Assembly (NCBI GenBank): GCA_015665415.1
Contig: JADFAE010000009.1
Span: 1-64,000 of the forward strand
From: Roseobacter sp.
GTDB lineage: Bacteria; Pseudomonadota; Alphaproteobacteria; Rhodobacterales; Rhodobacteraceae
Length of the DNA stretch: 64,000 bases
Direction of reading: 5' to 3'
Notes under the pieces: generated by a model
The model's database searches: none
Told to the model about the DNA's origin: nothing
What the model saw: only the letters and a program-made list of their open reading frames with translations
Part shown: one piece after another, positions 49,764 to 59,474 of the stretch
Position numbering within the stretch: the stretch's first letter is position 1
Layout of the letters: every line of letters starts with the position of its first letter
Position numbers and translations under genes: made by a program

Positions 49764-52100
49764 ATGTTTCAGCGTATTTGTCGCCTTATCTGCTTGAGCT
49801 TTTTGCTCATTTCGCTCTCATTCGCACTACCGCAATCGGTGCAGGCGCAGGAGGAGGCCGCCGCGACAGATCCCGTCGCCCGCGCCGTCGAACTGGCTGC
49901 CGAAAGCGGATTGGGCGTGATCATTGTCGATGGCAGTGGCACGGTGACAACCGAGCCTGCTCCGCAGACACAAGATACTGCCAACCCGATGGAAGGCGCC
50001 TCGGCACTGATGAAGGCTCAGTCGGAGTTCCAAGCCTTTCGCCAGGAGCTGCGCAGCCGCTTGGAGGCTTTGCCCTACTCCATCTTCGAGATGAAATACG
50101 TGTTGCGCCAGACCAGTCCGGATGGGCGCATCATGACCTATGTGGAAGTCTTTGGCTGGAGCCTGTTGTTCCTGTTTATCGGGCGCTGGCTTTCGGTGGA
50201 AATCTACGGCAAGCGGATTGCCAAACGTTATGTTGTGGCCCGGATCAAACAGAACCCAGAAGGCTACTATGAGAAGATGCCCTTTCTGGTCTATCGGTTT
50301 TTTATGGGCGTGTTGGGGACCATCTTTGCAATGGTCTTTGCGCTGCTGATTTCCTATCTGATTTTTGGCGCATCCGGTGACAGTTCGATCGAATTTACCG
50401 TGACCGCGATCTATACCGCCTTTTTCCTTGCCAGTGTGGTGTCGGATCTGTGGCGTATGGTGTTGTCACCCTACCTCAGCCAGTACCGCATGCCGGTGTT
50501 TTCGGATCGGGATGCAAAGCGTCTGTATATGTCAGCCGCCTTGCTGGCGACCTATGATATCTTTTCGCTGATTTTTGCCACCTGGGTTGGGGATTTTGGC
50601 CTCAACTACAACGTCTATGCCATGGTCTATGGTTTGTTGGCCCTGGTCGGAACCTTTGGCAGCCTGTTGCTGCTGGCGCTCAATGCCCGCGCCATCACCA
50701 ATGCGATCCGGGCAGGGCATCCTAAGGAAGATTGCTCCTGGCTGCTCAGGGTGCTGTCGGTGCTGTGGGCCCCGGTTGTTGTCGTCTATATCATTTTTGG
50801 CTGGCTTGAACTGGCCTTTGATCTGGTTTTGGAACGCGACATGTCGGTGCCTTTGATGGCGGGGACCTATATGGTGCTGACCTCGATCCTGGTGGTCTAC
50901 GGTGTCATCAACTACGGGATTGAGGCCTACTCTCTGCGTCGCCGGATCGTCGACAGTGCCGCGAGCATGGGCGAGGAAGAGGATCCTGGTGACGGCGAGG
51001 GCGATCTGTCGGAAGATGAAATCCAAGCCATGGCAGCAAGCCCGGGGCATCAGATTTCCAGCTTTGAGGATCTGGCACGGCGGGTGGCCGGCATCCTGGC
51101 CTTTCTGGTCGGTGGCTATGCCTTGTTCCTGGTCTGGAACCCGGATGCAAGTTGGCTGCGAACCGTGGCATCGGAGCGCGTTGTCGATGTGGTCGCCATT
51201 CTGTTCCTTGGCTATGTGATCTATCATGTGGCGCGGATCTGGATCGACAGCAAAATCGATGAGGAAGTCGGGGATTTGCCCACAGCGGAACTTGGCGATG
51301 AAGGGGGCGCAGGCGGGGCCAGCCGCCTCGCAACCTTGTTGCCTCTGTTTCGTGGCGCGATTCTGGCGGTTGTTCTGGTGTCGATTGTTCTCATTGTGCT
51401 GTTGGAGCTGGGCATCAATGTCAGCCCCTTGTTTGCGGGCGCTGGTGTGGTGGGTCTGGCGGTGGGCTTTGGCTCGCAGACTCTGGTCCGTGATATCTTT
51501 TCCGGCGCGTTTTTCCTGGTGGATGATGCGTTTCGCAAAGGCGAGTATATCGATATTGGCGATGTCAAAGGCACGGTGGAAAAGATCTCGGTGCGCTCTT
51601 TCCAACTGCGCCACCACTTGGGGGCGTTGCATACTATTCCCTTTGGCGAAATCAAAGTGCTGACCAATTATTCGCGCGATTGGGTGATGATGAAACTGCC
51701 GCTGCGGGTGACCTATGACACCGATGTGGAAAAGGTGCGCAAGCTGATCAAGAAGCTGGGGCAAAGCCTTTTGAGCGATCCGGTGATTGGCGAGAGCTTC
51801 ATGCAGCCGCTGAAGTCCCAGGGGGTGATCGAGATGCAGGACTCGGCGATGATCATTCGCGTCAAGTTTATGACCAAGCCCGGCGATCAATGGCTGGTGC
51901 GCAAGAAGGTCTATCAGGAAATCCGCGAACTCTTTGCCCGTGAAGGTATCAAGTTTGCCCATCGCGAAGTCACCGTGCGACTGGCCGAGGATCAGGTAGA
52001 TACCCTGCCTCAGCAAAAGAAAGAAGCGCTGGCCGGGGCGGTTCAGGCCGCCATTGATGAGGATCTAATGGATGTGAATGAGGGCGGCGACGACCGCTAA
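49764..52100 (+). CDS. Large MscS-type mechanosensitive channel
   Basis: 778 aa from the ATG at 49764 (MFQRICRLICL). The signal peptide ends near SVQAQ, followed by a periplasmic segment to about 105. Several membrane helices follow, then an acidic cytoplasmic loop (EEEDPGDGEGDLSEDE). The conserved MscS part has the pore helix LFAGAGVVGLAVGFGSQTLV, then RDIFSGAFFLVDDAFRKGEY and the beta domain with IPFGEIKVLTNYS. The extra N-terminal helices place it with large MscS relatives such as MscK and YbdG types. It releases solutes on osmotic downshock. Convergent with the CaiB-like gene. Confidence 0.93.
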   Translation: MFQRICRLICLSFLLISLSFALPQSVQAQEEAAATDPVARAVELAAESGLGVIIVDGSGTVTTEPAPQTQDTANPMEGASALMKAQSEFQAFRQELRSRLEALPYSIFEMKYVLRQTSPDGRIMTYVEVFGWSLLFLFIGRWLSVEIYGKRIAKRYVVARIKQNPEGYYEKMPFLVYRFFMGVLGTIFAMVFALLISYLIFGASGDSSIEFTVTAIYTAFFLASVVSDLWRMVLSPYLSQYRMPVFSDRDAKRLYMSAALLATYDIFSLIFATWVGDFGLNYNVYAMVYGLLALVGTFGSLLLLALNARAITNAIRAGHPKEDCSWLLRVLSVLWAPVVVVYIIFGWLELAFDLVLERDMSVPLMAGTYMVLTSILVVYGVINYGIEAYSLRRRIVDSAASMGEEEDPGDGEGDLSEDEIQAMAASPGHQISSFEDLARRVAGILAFLVGGYALFLVWNPDASWLRTVASERVVDVVAILFLGYVIYHVARIWIDSKIDEEVGDLPTAELGDEGGAGGASRLATLLPLFRGAILAVVLVSIVLIVLLELGINVSPLFAGAGVVGLAVGFGSQTLVRDIFSGAFFLVDDAFRKGEYIDIGDVKGTVEKISVRSFQLRHHLGALHTIPFGEIKVLTNYSRDWVMMKLPLRVTYDTDVEKVRKLIKKLGQSLLSDPVIGESFMQPLKSQGVIEMQDSAMIIRVKFMTKPGDQWLVRKKVYQEIRELFAREGIKFAHREVTVRLAEDQVDTLPQQKKEALAGAVQAAIDEDLMDVNEGGDDR

Positions 52101-52192
52101 TCCCAGGGGGGGCGTCTGTCCTGTCGCAATGCGCGTGGGCTCCCGCCCCCAAGCCGATCCGCTGACGCGCCTCGCTTGGCGTTGGGCCGGGC

Positions 52193-52210
52193 GCCGGGCT
52201 GCCGCCCGGC
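52193..52210. terminator. GC-rich hairpin between convergent genes
   Basis: gccgggc (52193-52199) and gcccggc (52204-52210) with a 4-nt loop, between the MscS stop and the CaiB-like stop. No T-run; possible bidirectional terminator. Confidence 0.4.
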
Positions 52211-52252
52211 GGGCGCGAACTGAAAGCGGGGGATGTTTGGCTGAGGTCTGCC

Positions 52253-53602
52253 TTAGGTTTGGGACCAACAGGCAGTTGCGGTTCCACAGGCCCGGGCCGG
52301 GATATCCCAGCGCATTTCTGTCATTCCAACCTGCAGGGCGGGTCTCAGGCGCAGGGCAGGTCCCCAGGCGCTCTCCTCGATCTGATCGGCGTAGTCGGCA
52401 GCGGCGGGCATGCCGATCCTGGGGCCGGCGAGATACAGAGGTGTCTGGGCCAGCTGTTCAGCCATCCGGGCCAGAGACAGCCGGGCGCTGGCAGCACGTT
52501 GCGTCATAGCCGCAGATGTCAGGGCATTCAGAACCGCAGCAGCCATCATATAGCCGGTGGCGTGATCCAGCGCCTGAACCGGCAGGGGCGTGGGTTTGTC
52601 TGCCTGGGTCCACTGTGCACCTGCATCGGCGATCCCGGCGCTCATCTGCACCAGGCTGTCAAAACCGCGTCGCTTTGCCCAGGGACCCGTCCAACCATAG
52701 GCATCAAGCGTGACTTCGATGCGGTTTGGGGCAAGGCGGTCGCGGGTGGCCAGATCATAGCCCAGCCCGTCCAGGGCACCGGGGCGGTAGCCATGCACCA
52801 GCACATCGGCTTGTGTCAGCAAATCTTCGAAGCACTGCCGGTCCGTCTGGTCTCTTAGGTCGAGACTGGCCATCCTCTTGCCCAAAGCGATGTCCTGGAT
52901 GACACCGGGCTCATCCCAGCCGGGCGGGTCGATGCGCAGTACCTCAGCGCCAAAGCCTGCAAGGGTGCGGGTTGCAATCGGCCCGGCCAGAACCCGGGTC
53001 AGATCCAGCACACGCAGCCCAGACAGCGGGCGCACAGCGGATGCTTCGGGACGGTGACGGAGCGACACGGGGCGCGGTGCAACCCAGGTCACCAGCGGCT
53101 CTTGTGCGACAGCCTGCCCTTGGGGATGGGCCAGCCACTGTGCTCGGCTGCGCATGTAGGCGGCAACGCCACCAGCGGCAACTATCTCGGTTTCCAGTTT
53201 CTCGCCGTCCCAGGTTGCCACCGCCTGTTTCACCGCTCCAGCCTCGCCCGCGCAGCCCAGTACCCCAAGTGCGGCGGCCCGGTGATGGGGGAGGTTGGTA
53301 TGCAGGCGGATCCAGCCGTCACGGGTCTGGTAGTTGCCAGCGATGGGATCCCAGAGACTGGGCAGCTCCCATCCCTGGGCGGCAAAACTGTAGCCGAACC
53401 AGAGCGAGGCCAGGCGCTGATCCACCGTTACAGGCAATACATCACCACTGAGCCCGGTGGCATTCATCAACAGAGCCAGTTGTTGGCCCACAGCGGCAAA
53501 GCTGGCATTGGCCAGCTCGCTGACTGCAAAGGCGCTGTCATAGTGCCCGGTGCCGGTGGTTTGGTAGCTCTCAGGGGGGGGGAGGTCCTGCAGTGGGGTC
53601 AT
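52253..53602 (-). CDS. Rearranged CaiB/BaiF CoA-transferase family protein
   Basis: 449 aa. The usual N-terminal motif of class III CoA-transferases (PLSGLRVLDLTRVLAGP) appears only at residue 193. A candidate catalytic aspartate, Asp346, is kept in ALDHATGYMMAAAV. The first 185 residues (GNYQTRDGWIRLHTNLPHH, RSRAQWLAHPQGQA) resemble the C-terminal small domain of normal family members. The protein therefore looks circularly permuted, or like the middle cut of a tandem enzyme. It is the last gene of a peptide-type ABC importer operon (4-bp overlap). The acyl substrate is perhaps the imported compound; that is inference. Confidence 0.8.
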   Translation of the reverse strand: MTPLQDLPPPESYQTTGTGHYDSAFAVSELANASFAAVGQQLALLMNATGLSGDVLPVTVDQRLASLWFGYSFAAQGWELPSLWDPIAGNYQTRDGWIRLHTNLPHHRAAALGVLGCAGEAGAVKQAVATWDGEKLETEIVAAGGVAAYMRSRAQWLAHPQGQAVAQEPLVTWVAPRPVSLRHRPEASAVRPLSGLRVLDLTRVLAGPIATRTLAGFGAEVLRIDPPGWDEPGVIQDIALGKRMASLDLRDQTDRQCFEDLLTQADVLVHGYRPGALDGLGYDLATRDRLAPNRIEVTLDAYGWTGPWAKRRGFDSLVQMSAGIADAGAQWTQADKPTPLPVQALDHATGYMMAAAVLNALTSAAMTQRAASARLSLARMAEQLAQTPLYLAGPRIGMPAAADYADQIEESAWGPALRLRPALQVGMTEMRWDIPARACGTATACWSQT

Positions 53603-54753
53603 TGTTGGTAGGGATCCAAGCTGTCACGCAATCCGTCGCCCAGGAAGTTGAAGGCCAGCACGATCACCACAATCGGCAACATCGGAATCGCGGTCCAGGG
53701 GTAGATTTCGATCGAGGCGAGATTCTGCGCATCATTGAGCATTACCCCCCAGCTCACCGCAGGTGCCCGCAACCCCAGCCCCAGGAAAGACAGCGCGGTT
53801 TCGCCCAGGATCATGGCGGGAATGGATAGGGTGGCCGAGGCAATGAGATGCGACATGAAATTCGGGATCAGATGCTTACGGATGACCCGACCCGAAGAGG
53901 CCCCCATCATTTCCGCCGCACGAACATATTCTTCTTCGCGCAAGGACAGGAATTTGGCCCGCACCGATCGCGCCAATCCCGGCCAGTCCAATATGCCGAG
54001 GATCACCGAGATGATAAAGAACACCGCCACCGGCGACCAGTTGGAAGGCACCGCTGCAGAAAGGGCGAGCCAGAGCGGCAGTTCGGGCAGCGAGCGCAAC
54101 ACCTCGATCACGCGGTTGATCACCCAATCGATTCTGCCGCCGAAATAGCCGGCAACAGAGCCAAAAAAGATACCCAGCACAAAGGAGACGGAAATGCCGA
54201 TCAGGCCAACCGTGAGCGACAATTGAGCACCGTAAAGGATCCGGCTGAAAATGTCGCGCCCCAGGCGGTCAGAGCCCCAGAGAAACACCGTGGCGCCTTC
54301 TGGGGCACAGAACAGATGGGTGTTGGACGGGATCAGCCCGGCGATGTTGTAGCCCTTTGCCTCGCAAAAGAAATCAAGCTTGAGCGGGGTGTTGTAGTCT
54401 GGCTCGAAGACCCATTGAAAGGTTTCAAGATCGGCCTCCGAGGTCATCGGGTAGATGAAGGGGCCGAGGAATTCGCCTTCGTGGAAGAAATTGATCGATT
54501 GCGGTGGCGAATAAAGATGCTCACTCATGCGTTGGTTCGGCCCATAAGGCGCGATGAAGCCAACCACTGGCAGCAGCAGATAGCAGATCAGCAGGAAAGC
54601 CCCCGAAATCAGCCCCAGTTTATGGGTCTTGAACTTGCGCCAGATCAGCACCCAGTTGGGCGCATCCAGGTCCTTGCGCTCCAGTTCTTGCAGCGCGGCA
54701 TCGGGATCATAGGGGGCATCGTCGACAAAACGTCCGTCTGGCAATTGGGTCAT
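53599..54753 (-). CDS. Peptide-type ABC transporter permease (DppC/YejE-like)
   Basis: 384 aa. N-terminal cytoplasmic stretch, a first membrane helix (LGLISGAFLLICYLLLPVVG), then a long periplasmic insert of about 100 aa between helix 1 and the rest. The core has the LWGSDRLGRDIFSRILYGAQ motif of OppC/DppC proteins. The coupling loop is REEEYVRAAEMMGASSGRV. The long insert is typical of the YejE subgroup. Together with the DppB-like partner it forms the channel. Confidence 0.9.
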   Translation of the reverse strand: MTQLPDGRFVDDAPYDPDAALQELERKDLDAPNWVLIWRKFKTHKLGLISGAFLLICYLLLPVVGFIAPYGPNQRMSEHLYSPPQSINFFHEGEFLGPFIYPMTSEADLETFQWVFEPDYNTPLKLDFFCEAKGYNIAGLIPSNTHLFCAPEGATVFLWGSDRLGRDIFSRILYGAQLSLTVGLIGISVSFVLGIFFGSVAGYFGGRIDWVINRVIEVLRSLPELPLWLALSAAVPSNWSPVAVFFIISVILGILDWPGLARSVRAKFLSLREEEYVRAAEMMGASSGRVIRKHLIPNFMSHLIASATLSIPAMILGETALSFLGLGLRAPAVSWGVMLNDAQNLASIEIYPWTAIPMLPIVVIVLAFNFLGDGLRDSLDPYQQ

Positions 54754-55778
54754 GCGTTGCGCCCCTCATAGCGAATGCGGGGATCCAGCAGGACCAGCAG
54801 CACATCGGAAATCATCGTGCCGATCAGGGTCAGCAGGGCGACAAACATCAGCACAAATCCCGACAGGAACATATCTTGGGTCTTGAGCGCGGTGAGCAGG
54901 GTGGGGCCGATGGTTTGCAGCCCCAGCACTACAGAGACCAGCACCGAGCCGGAAATCATTGAGGGCAGAAGGTTGCCGATATCGGCGACAAAGGGATTGA
55001 AAGCCACCCGCAGCGGATATTTGGTCAGCATACGCGTCGGCGACATGCCCTTGGCGATGGCGGTCTCGACATAGGGTTTTCCCAGCTCGTCCAGCATATT
55101 GGCACGCAGCCGTTGCATCATCGCCGAGGCACCGGAGGTGCCGATCACAAAGGTGGGCACAATGAGATGAATCAGGATGGATTTGACCTTTTCCCAGCTC
55201 ATCGGCTCCCCTTCCATGGCGGGATCCATCAAGCCGCCGATGGGCAGGTCGAACCAGCGATGGCCATAGTAGAACAGGATCAGCGCGAGCAGGAAGTTGG
55301 GGGTGGCAAGGCCAAGGTAGCCGACAAAGGCAGAGGTGTAATCCACCCAGGAACGCGCCCGCGCGGCGGCCAGAACCCCCAGGGGCAGGGCAACCACATA
55401 GACAAACAGAACCGCCGCCAGATTGACCAGAACCGTCAGCCAGAGACTGTCACCAACGATTTCGGCAACCGGGCGGTCGAACTCGAAGGACCAGCCAAAA
55501 TTGCCCTGGATCATGCCGGAAAACCCATGCGGGCCGGGCAAAAATCCAGCCCAGATAAAATACTGTTGCCACAGTGGCTTATCCAATGCGTATTCGCTGC
55601 GCAGGAATTCTGCCTTGGCAACGCCCGCAGATTGGCCACTGGCGCGCAGCTCGGCGATCTGGTTGGAAAGATAATCGCCGGGCGGCAGGTTGATGATCAC
55701 AAAGACCAGGATAGAGACCACCCAGAGGGTCAGCAGCATGGTGCCAAAGCGGTAGATGGCGTAGCGCAGAATTTCCAT
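54750..55778 (-). CDS. Peptide-type ABC transporter permease (DppB/YejB-like)
   Basis: 342 aa with six predicted helices. N-terminal YAIYRFGTMLLTLWVVSILVF, then NFGWSFEFDRPVAEIVGDSLW, and the coupling loop ELGKPYVETAIAKGMSP before YPLRVAFNPFVADIGN, the standard OppB layout. Overlaps the next permease by 4 bp and the binding-protein gene by 1 bp. Confidence 0.92.
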   Translation of the reverse strand: MEILRYAIYRFGTMLLTLWVVSILVFVIINLPPGDYLSNQIAELRASGQSAGVAKAEFLRSEYALDKPLWQQYFIWAGFLPGPHGFSGMIQGNFGWSFEFDRPVAEIVGDSLWLTVLVNLAAVLFVYVVALPLGVLAAARARSWVDYTSAFVGYLGLATPNFLLALILFYYGHRWFDLPIGGLMDPAMEGEPMSWEKVKSILIHLIVPTFVIGTSGASAMMQRLRANMLDELGKPYVETAIAKGMSPTRMLTKYPLRVAFNPFVADIGNLLPSMISGSVLVSVVLGLQTIGPTLLTALKTQDMFLSGFVLMFVALLTLIGTMISDVLLVLLDPRIRYEGRNA

Positions 55779-57709
55779 CAGCCGTCCCCATTCACAAAGA
55801 AGAATTCGTCGGGGCGATAGATGCCAAAATGCGCACCGGGCTCCCAGGCCCAGACCGCATTGGTGGGCACGTTGCGCAGCTGGTTCGACACCACAACAGG
55901 CTGTGGTGCGGCGGCGACGATACCGATGCCATAGACCTGGTCGGCGTGGATCTTGAGCATCTCATGCCAGGCGACGGCGCGCCCGGCGTCATCGGTGGCT
56001 TCCTGCCAATCGTGCAGCAGCTCCATCAGGCGTTGGGCATGAGGCATATCCGGGGGCTCACCGGCATCGCCGCCGGTCTGGTAATATTGGCCCCATTTTG
56101 GCCAGGCCAGAAACACCTGATCCGTGGGGGCGAGATAGGCCGGCGAGGTGTAGTTCTGGGGCAGCCCATTGTCCCAACCATACCAGACCGAAGCCATCGA
56201 GGTGCCGGAAAACACCCGGTTGCGCAGGATGTCGCGGTCCAAGGGGCGCATAACCAGTTTGACGCCCACATCGTTCCAGTCATCGGTGATGATCTGCAAG
56301 GCGTTCTCCACCTCCTGGCGCTCGCCTGCGGTCTCGACAACCAGCTCCATGCGGCGACCATCGGGCAGATGGCGGATGCCATAGCCATCCTTTTCGCCAA
56401 GCCCCGCCTCATCCAGCAACTGATTGGCCAGATTAGGGTCGAATTCGGCCCAGGCTTGGCGCATCTCTTCTTCGTAAAACGGGCTTTGCTCCAGCACCGT
56501 CATGGCACCGGGTTTGGCCAGTTTGAAAAACAGCGCTCTGTTGATGGCATTGCGGTTGATTGCCAGCGAGAGTGCGCGCCGCACCCGCACGTCGCGCAGA
56601 ACCTCGCGCCAGACCGGATCGGCGACATTCAGATTGGGATAGATGGCGATTTGCGACGCGGCCCCGGTGCCCCAGAGATGGGTCTTGTAGTCAGCGCCGT
56701 CGTTTTCCCCCTTGCGTAGGATCGGGATATCACGAAAGCCTAGGCCCCGGGCCTGCAGATCCGCTTCGCCGGCGTTGGATTTGGCCGCCACCAGACCGGC
56801 GGCGACGATCTCCATCTCGACGGTGTCGATATAGGGCAGTTGTACGCCGTGGCTGTCGACGCGGTGGTAATAGGGATTGCGGACAAACTGATGGCGGATC
56901 TTCTTGCCCGCGGTGGCATTGATCCAGGGCTGCAGGGTAGGCAGTTCGTGGTTATCGAACTTGTACATGTTGTCGTATTTGTTGTGCAGCGCGGCCCAGC
57001 TTTTGACGCGGGCATAGTCGACTTCTTCTGCCAGGGCCTCGGCCTCTGCGTAATCGACGTGAAACTGGCGCAGGTAATTGGCCGGGCGATAGATGAAAGG
57101 GGGGCGCGCCTGTGCCAGGTTCTGAAGGAATTGCGGATTGGGCGCATCCCATTCGTAGACAACGGTGGTTTCATCCGGAAAGCTGACCTGCGGTAATTTC
57201 CCCCCGGCATAGAGGAAGTCTGGCGGTCCGGCGGGGCTCAGCAGTGGATTGTTGGCGACATCTTTCCACCAGTATTCGAAATCGGCCGAGCTGAAGGCAT
57301 CGCCATTTGACCAGCGGTGGCCGGGGCGCAGATTCAGAGTGTAGCGGCGGTTGTCCTTGTTTTCATAGCTCAGCAGTATATCGGGTTGCAGAGAATAGGC
57401 CTCGTCATAGCCGACCAGCCGGGCATAGCCATAGACCACCATCTGGCGGATATCCTTGGAGCGGGTGACCATGGTGTTGAGCGTGCCACCCTGTTGGCCA
57501 AAGGCCCGCCCTTTGGCGGCCAGATCCACCACCAGCGGCACATGCGGCAGCCGCTGCGAGACCGGAGGCATATTGCCGGCCGTGACCTCATCCTGCCAAA
57601 AGCTGCTTTCGACAAAGCTGGGTCCGGCCTGAAGACTGGGTGGCGCCAGCAGCAGCGCCGCCGCAAAGGCAAGCCTGCGGACAAAGGGGAAGTGCGAAAC
57701 TCTAGACAT
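55778..57709 (-). CDS. ABC transporter substrate-binding protein (family 5)
   Basis: 643 aa with a signal peptide ending near SLQAG. Periplasmic solute-binding protein of the oligopeptide class: YSLQPDILLSYENKDNRRYTLNLRPGHRWSNGD fragments, VRRALSLAINRNAINRALFF, and the large C-terminal lobe. Closest in style to YejA-like binding proteins, which take microcin-like or other peptides and sugars, but the ligand cannot be read. Overlaps the ATPase gene by 8 bp at its start. Confidence 0.9.
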   Translation of the reverse strand: MSRVSHFPFVRRLAFAAALLLAPPSLQAGPSFVESSFWQDEVTAGNMPPVSQRLPHVPLVVDLAAKGRAFGQQGGTLNTMVTRSKDIRQMVVYGYARLVGYDEAYSLQPDILLSYENKDNRRYTLNLRPGHRWSNGDAFSSADFEYWWKDVANNPLLSPAGPPDFLYAGGKLPQVSFPDETTVVYEWDAPNPQFLQNLAQARPPFIYRPANYLRQFHVDYAEAEALAEEVDYARVKSWAALHNKYDNMYKFDNHELPTLQPWINATAGKKIRHQFVRNPYYHRVDSHGVQLPYIDTVEMEIVAAGLVAAKSNAGEADLQARGLGFRDIPILRKGENDGADYKTHLWGTGAASQIAIYPNLNVADPVWREVLRDVRVRRALSLAINRNAINRALFFKLAKPGAMTVLEQSPFYEEEMRQAWAEFDPNLANQLLDEAGLGEKDGYGIRHLPDGRRMELVVETAGERQEVENALQIITDDWNDVGVKLVMRPLDRDILRNRVFSGTSMASVWYGWDNGLPQNYTSPAYLAPTDQVFLAWPKWGQYYQTGGDAGEPPDMPHAQRLMELLHDWQEATDDAGRAVAWHEMLKIHADQVYGIGIVAAAPQPVVVSNQLRNVPTNAVWAWEPGAHFGIYRPDEFFFVNGDG

Positions 57710-59474
57710 GACAGCGTACCTTGTGACCGGGCTCTAGCGGCACCAGCGGAGGTGCTTCAATCCCGGAGAATCTGAATTGTTCGGGCCAGTTTTCCGGGCT
57801 GCCCGCCCCCTGCGCCACCAGCTTGAGGTTGATGGGTCGGTGAATGTCCGGTTCCGGTTGGGCCGCGATCAGCGCCTTGGTGTAAGGGTGCTGCGGGTTG
57901 TGAAACAGGGTTTCCGGGCTGGCCTGTTCGACCACCAGCCCACGCCGCATCACAGCGACCTCATCGGCAATACGCGCCACAACTGCCAGATCATGGCTGA
58001 TGAACAGATAGGACAGCTGGTGTTGGTCGCGAATATTTTCCAGCAACCGCAGGATCTGTTCCTGCACCGAGACATCCAGCGCCGAGGTGGGCTCGTCGCA
58101 GACGATCAGGGACGGGTCCAGCATCAAGGCACGGGCAATCGACAGGCGCTGACGCTGGCCTCCGGAAAAGGCATGTGGATAGCGTTTCAGCATATCCTGA
58201 CCCAGGCCAACCAAGTTTAGCATCTCGCCGGCGCGCTCACGCCGTTCAGCGCGGTTGCCAATGCCGTGGATTTCCAGCGGTTCGGTCATGGTGTCCTGAA
58301 TACGCATGCGCGGGCTGAGCGAGGAATAGGGGTCCTGAAACACCATCTGTGCATCGCGCTGAAACGCGGTGCGGGCGGCGCGATCCATGTTGTGGACCTG
58401 AATTGGCTCTGCATCGGGGCGCGGGCGAAACAGCACCGCTCCACCTGGGTCGGGCGGCTCTGCGCCCAATGCTATGCGGGCGGCGGTGGTCTTGCCAGAG
58501 CCGCTTTCGCCAACAATGGCCAGGGTCTTGCCGCGCGGCAGGCGCAGGTCAATGCCGCGACAGGCGTAAATCAGGCTGGGGGCCTTCCAGCCCTTGCCGG
58601 CCCGCATGCTGTAGGTTTTGGAGACCCCGGTCATCTCGAGGATCAGGTCTTCGCGAGGGGGGGCTGGTTTTGGGGTGGCCGCCGCCGGGATCTGCGGCGC
58701 GGCCTGGATCAGTGCGCGGGTATAGGGATGGGCCGGATCTGACAACAGCGGTTCAGCGGCTCCGGATTCCATCACCCGTCCCTTGTTCATCACCACCACT
58801 TTTTCGGCCATATTGGCCACCACGCCCAGATCATGGGTGACCAGGATCATCGCCATGCCAGTGTCGCGCTGCAGTTCCTTCATCAGGCCCAGAACCTGCG
58901 CCTGAGTGGTCACATCCAGTGCTGTTGTTGGCTCATCTGCGATCAACAGCTTGGGTTTGGCAACCATGGCCATGGCGATCATCGCCCGTTGCCGCATACC
59001 CCCCGACAGCTCAAACGGATAGGAGCTGTAGGTGCGTTCGGGATCGGGAAAGCCGACGCGCTCAAAACAACTCAGCACCTCTTTCTTGGCTTCGGCCTCG
59101 CTTTTGCGACCGTGTAGCCACAGCACTTCGCAGACCTGATTGCCAATGCGGTGCAGCGGCGACAGAGAGCGCATCGGCTCCTGAAAGATCATCGCCACCT
59201 GATTGCCGCGCAGATCGCGCATCTGGCGTTCGCCGAGGGTGACCAGATCGACCGGACCATCGGCGCGCTGCAGGTGAATGCTGCCAGATCGGATCTGCGC
59301 CGCCTTGGGCAGGATCCGCAGGGCGGCACGGCAGGTGATTGTCTTGCCGGATCCGCTTTCGCCGACCAAAGCCAAGGTCTCGCCGGCGGCCACGTCAAAG
59401 CTGACGTCGCGCACGACGGCATCGTCCTTGCCAAAGCCAATGCTGAGGTTCTTGACGGAAAGCAAAGGCGCCAT
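57702..59474 (-). CDS. Peptide-type ABC transporter ATPase, two fused NBDs
   Basis: 590 aa with two nucleotide-binding domains in one chain. Domain 1 (about 1-260): GESGSGKTITC, signature ELSGGMRQRAMIAMAM, LLIADEPTTALDVTTQ. Domain 2 (about 275-565): GESGSGKTTAARIAL, signature FSGGQRQRLSIARAL, LIVCDEPTSALDVSVQ. Both have oligopeptide-transporter C-terminal extensions with HPYTRALIQA and HPYTKALIAA. This is the YejF/GsiA arrangement. First gene of the importer operon; promoter expected near 59480-59600. Confidence 0.93.
   Translation of the reverse strand: MAPLLSVKNLSIGFGKDDAVVRDVSFDVAAGETLALVGESGSGKTITCRAALRILPKAAQIRSGSIHLQRADGPVDLVTLGERQMRDLRGNQVAMIFQEPMRSLSPLHRIGNQVCEVLWLHGRKSEAEAKKEVLSCFERVGFPDPERTYSSYPFELSGGMRQRAMIAMAMVAKPKLLIADEPTTALDVTTQAQVLGLMKELQRDTGMAMILVTHDLGVVANMAEKVVVMNKGRVMESGAAEPLLSDPAHPYTRALIQAAPQIPAAATPKPAPPREDLILEMTGVSKTYSMRAGKGWKAPSLIYACRGIDLRLPRGKTLAIVGESGSGKTTAARIALGAEPPDPGGAVLFRPRPDAEPIQVHNMDRAARTAFQRDAQMVFQDPYSSLSPRMRIQDTMTEPLEIHGIGNRAERRERAGEMLNLVGLGQDMLKRYPHAFSGGQRQRLSIARALMLDPSLIVCDEPTSALDVSVQEQILRLLENIRDQHQLSYLFISHDLAVVARIADEVAVMRRGLVVEQASPETLFHNPQHPYTKALIAAQPEPDIHRPINLKLVAQGAGSPENWPEQFRFSGIEAPPLVPLEPGHKVRCHV

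Noticed and set aside
50532-52016. 494-codon minus-strand open frame
   Set aside because: Antisense shadow of the MscS-type channel gene.
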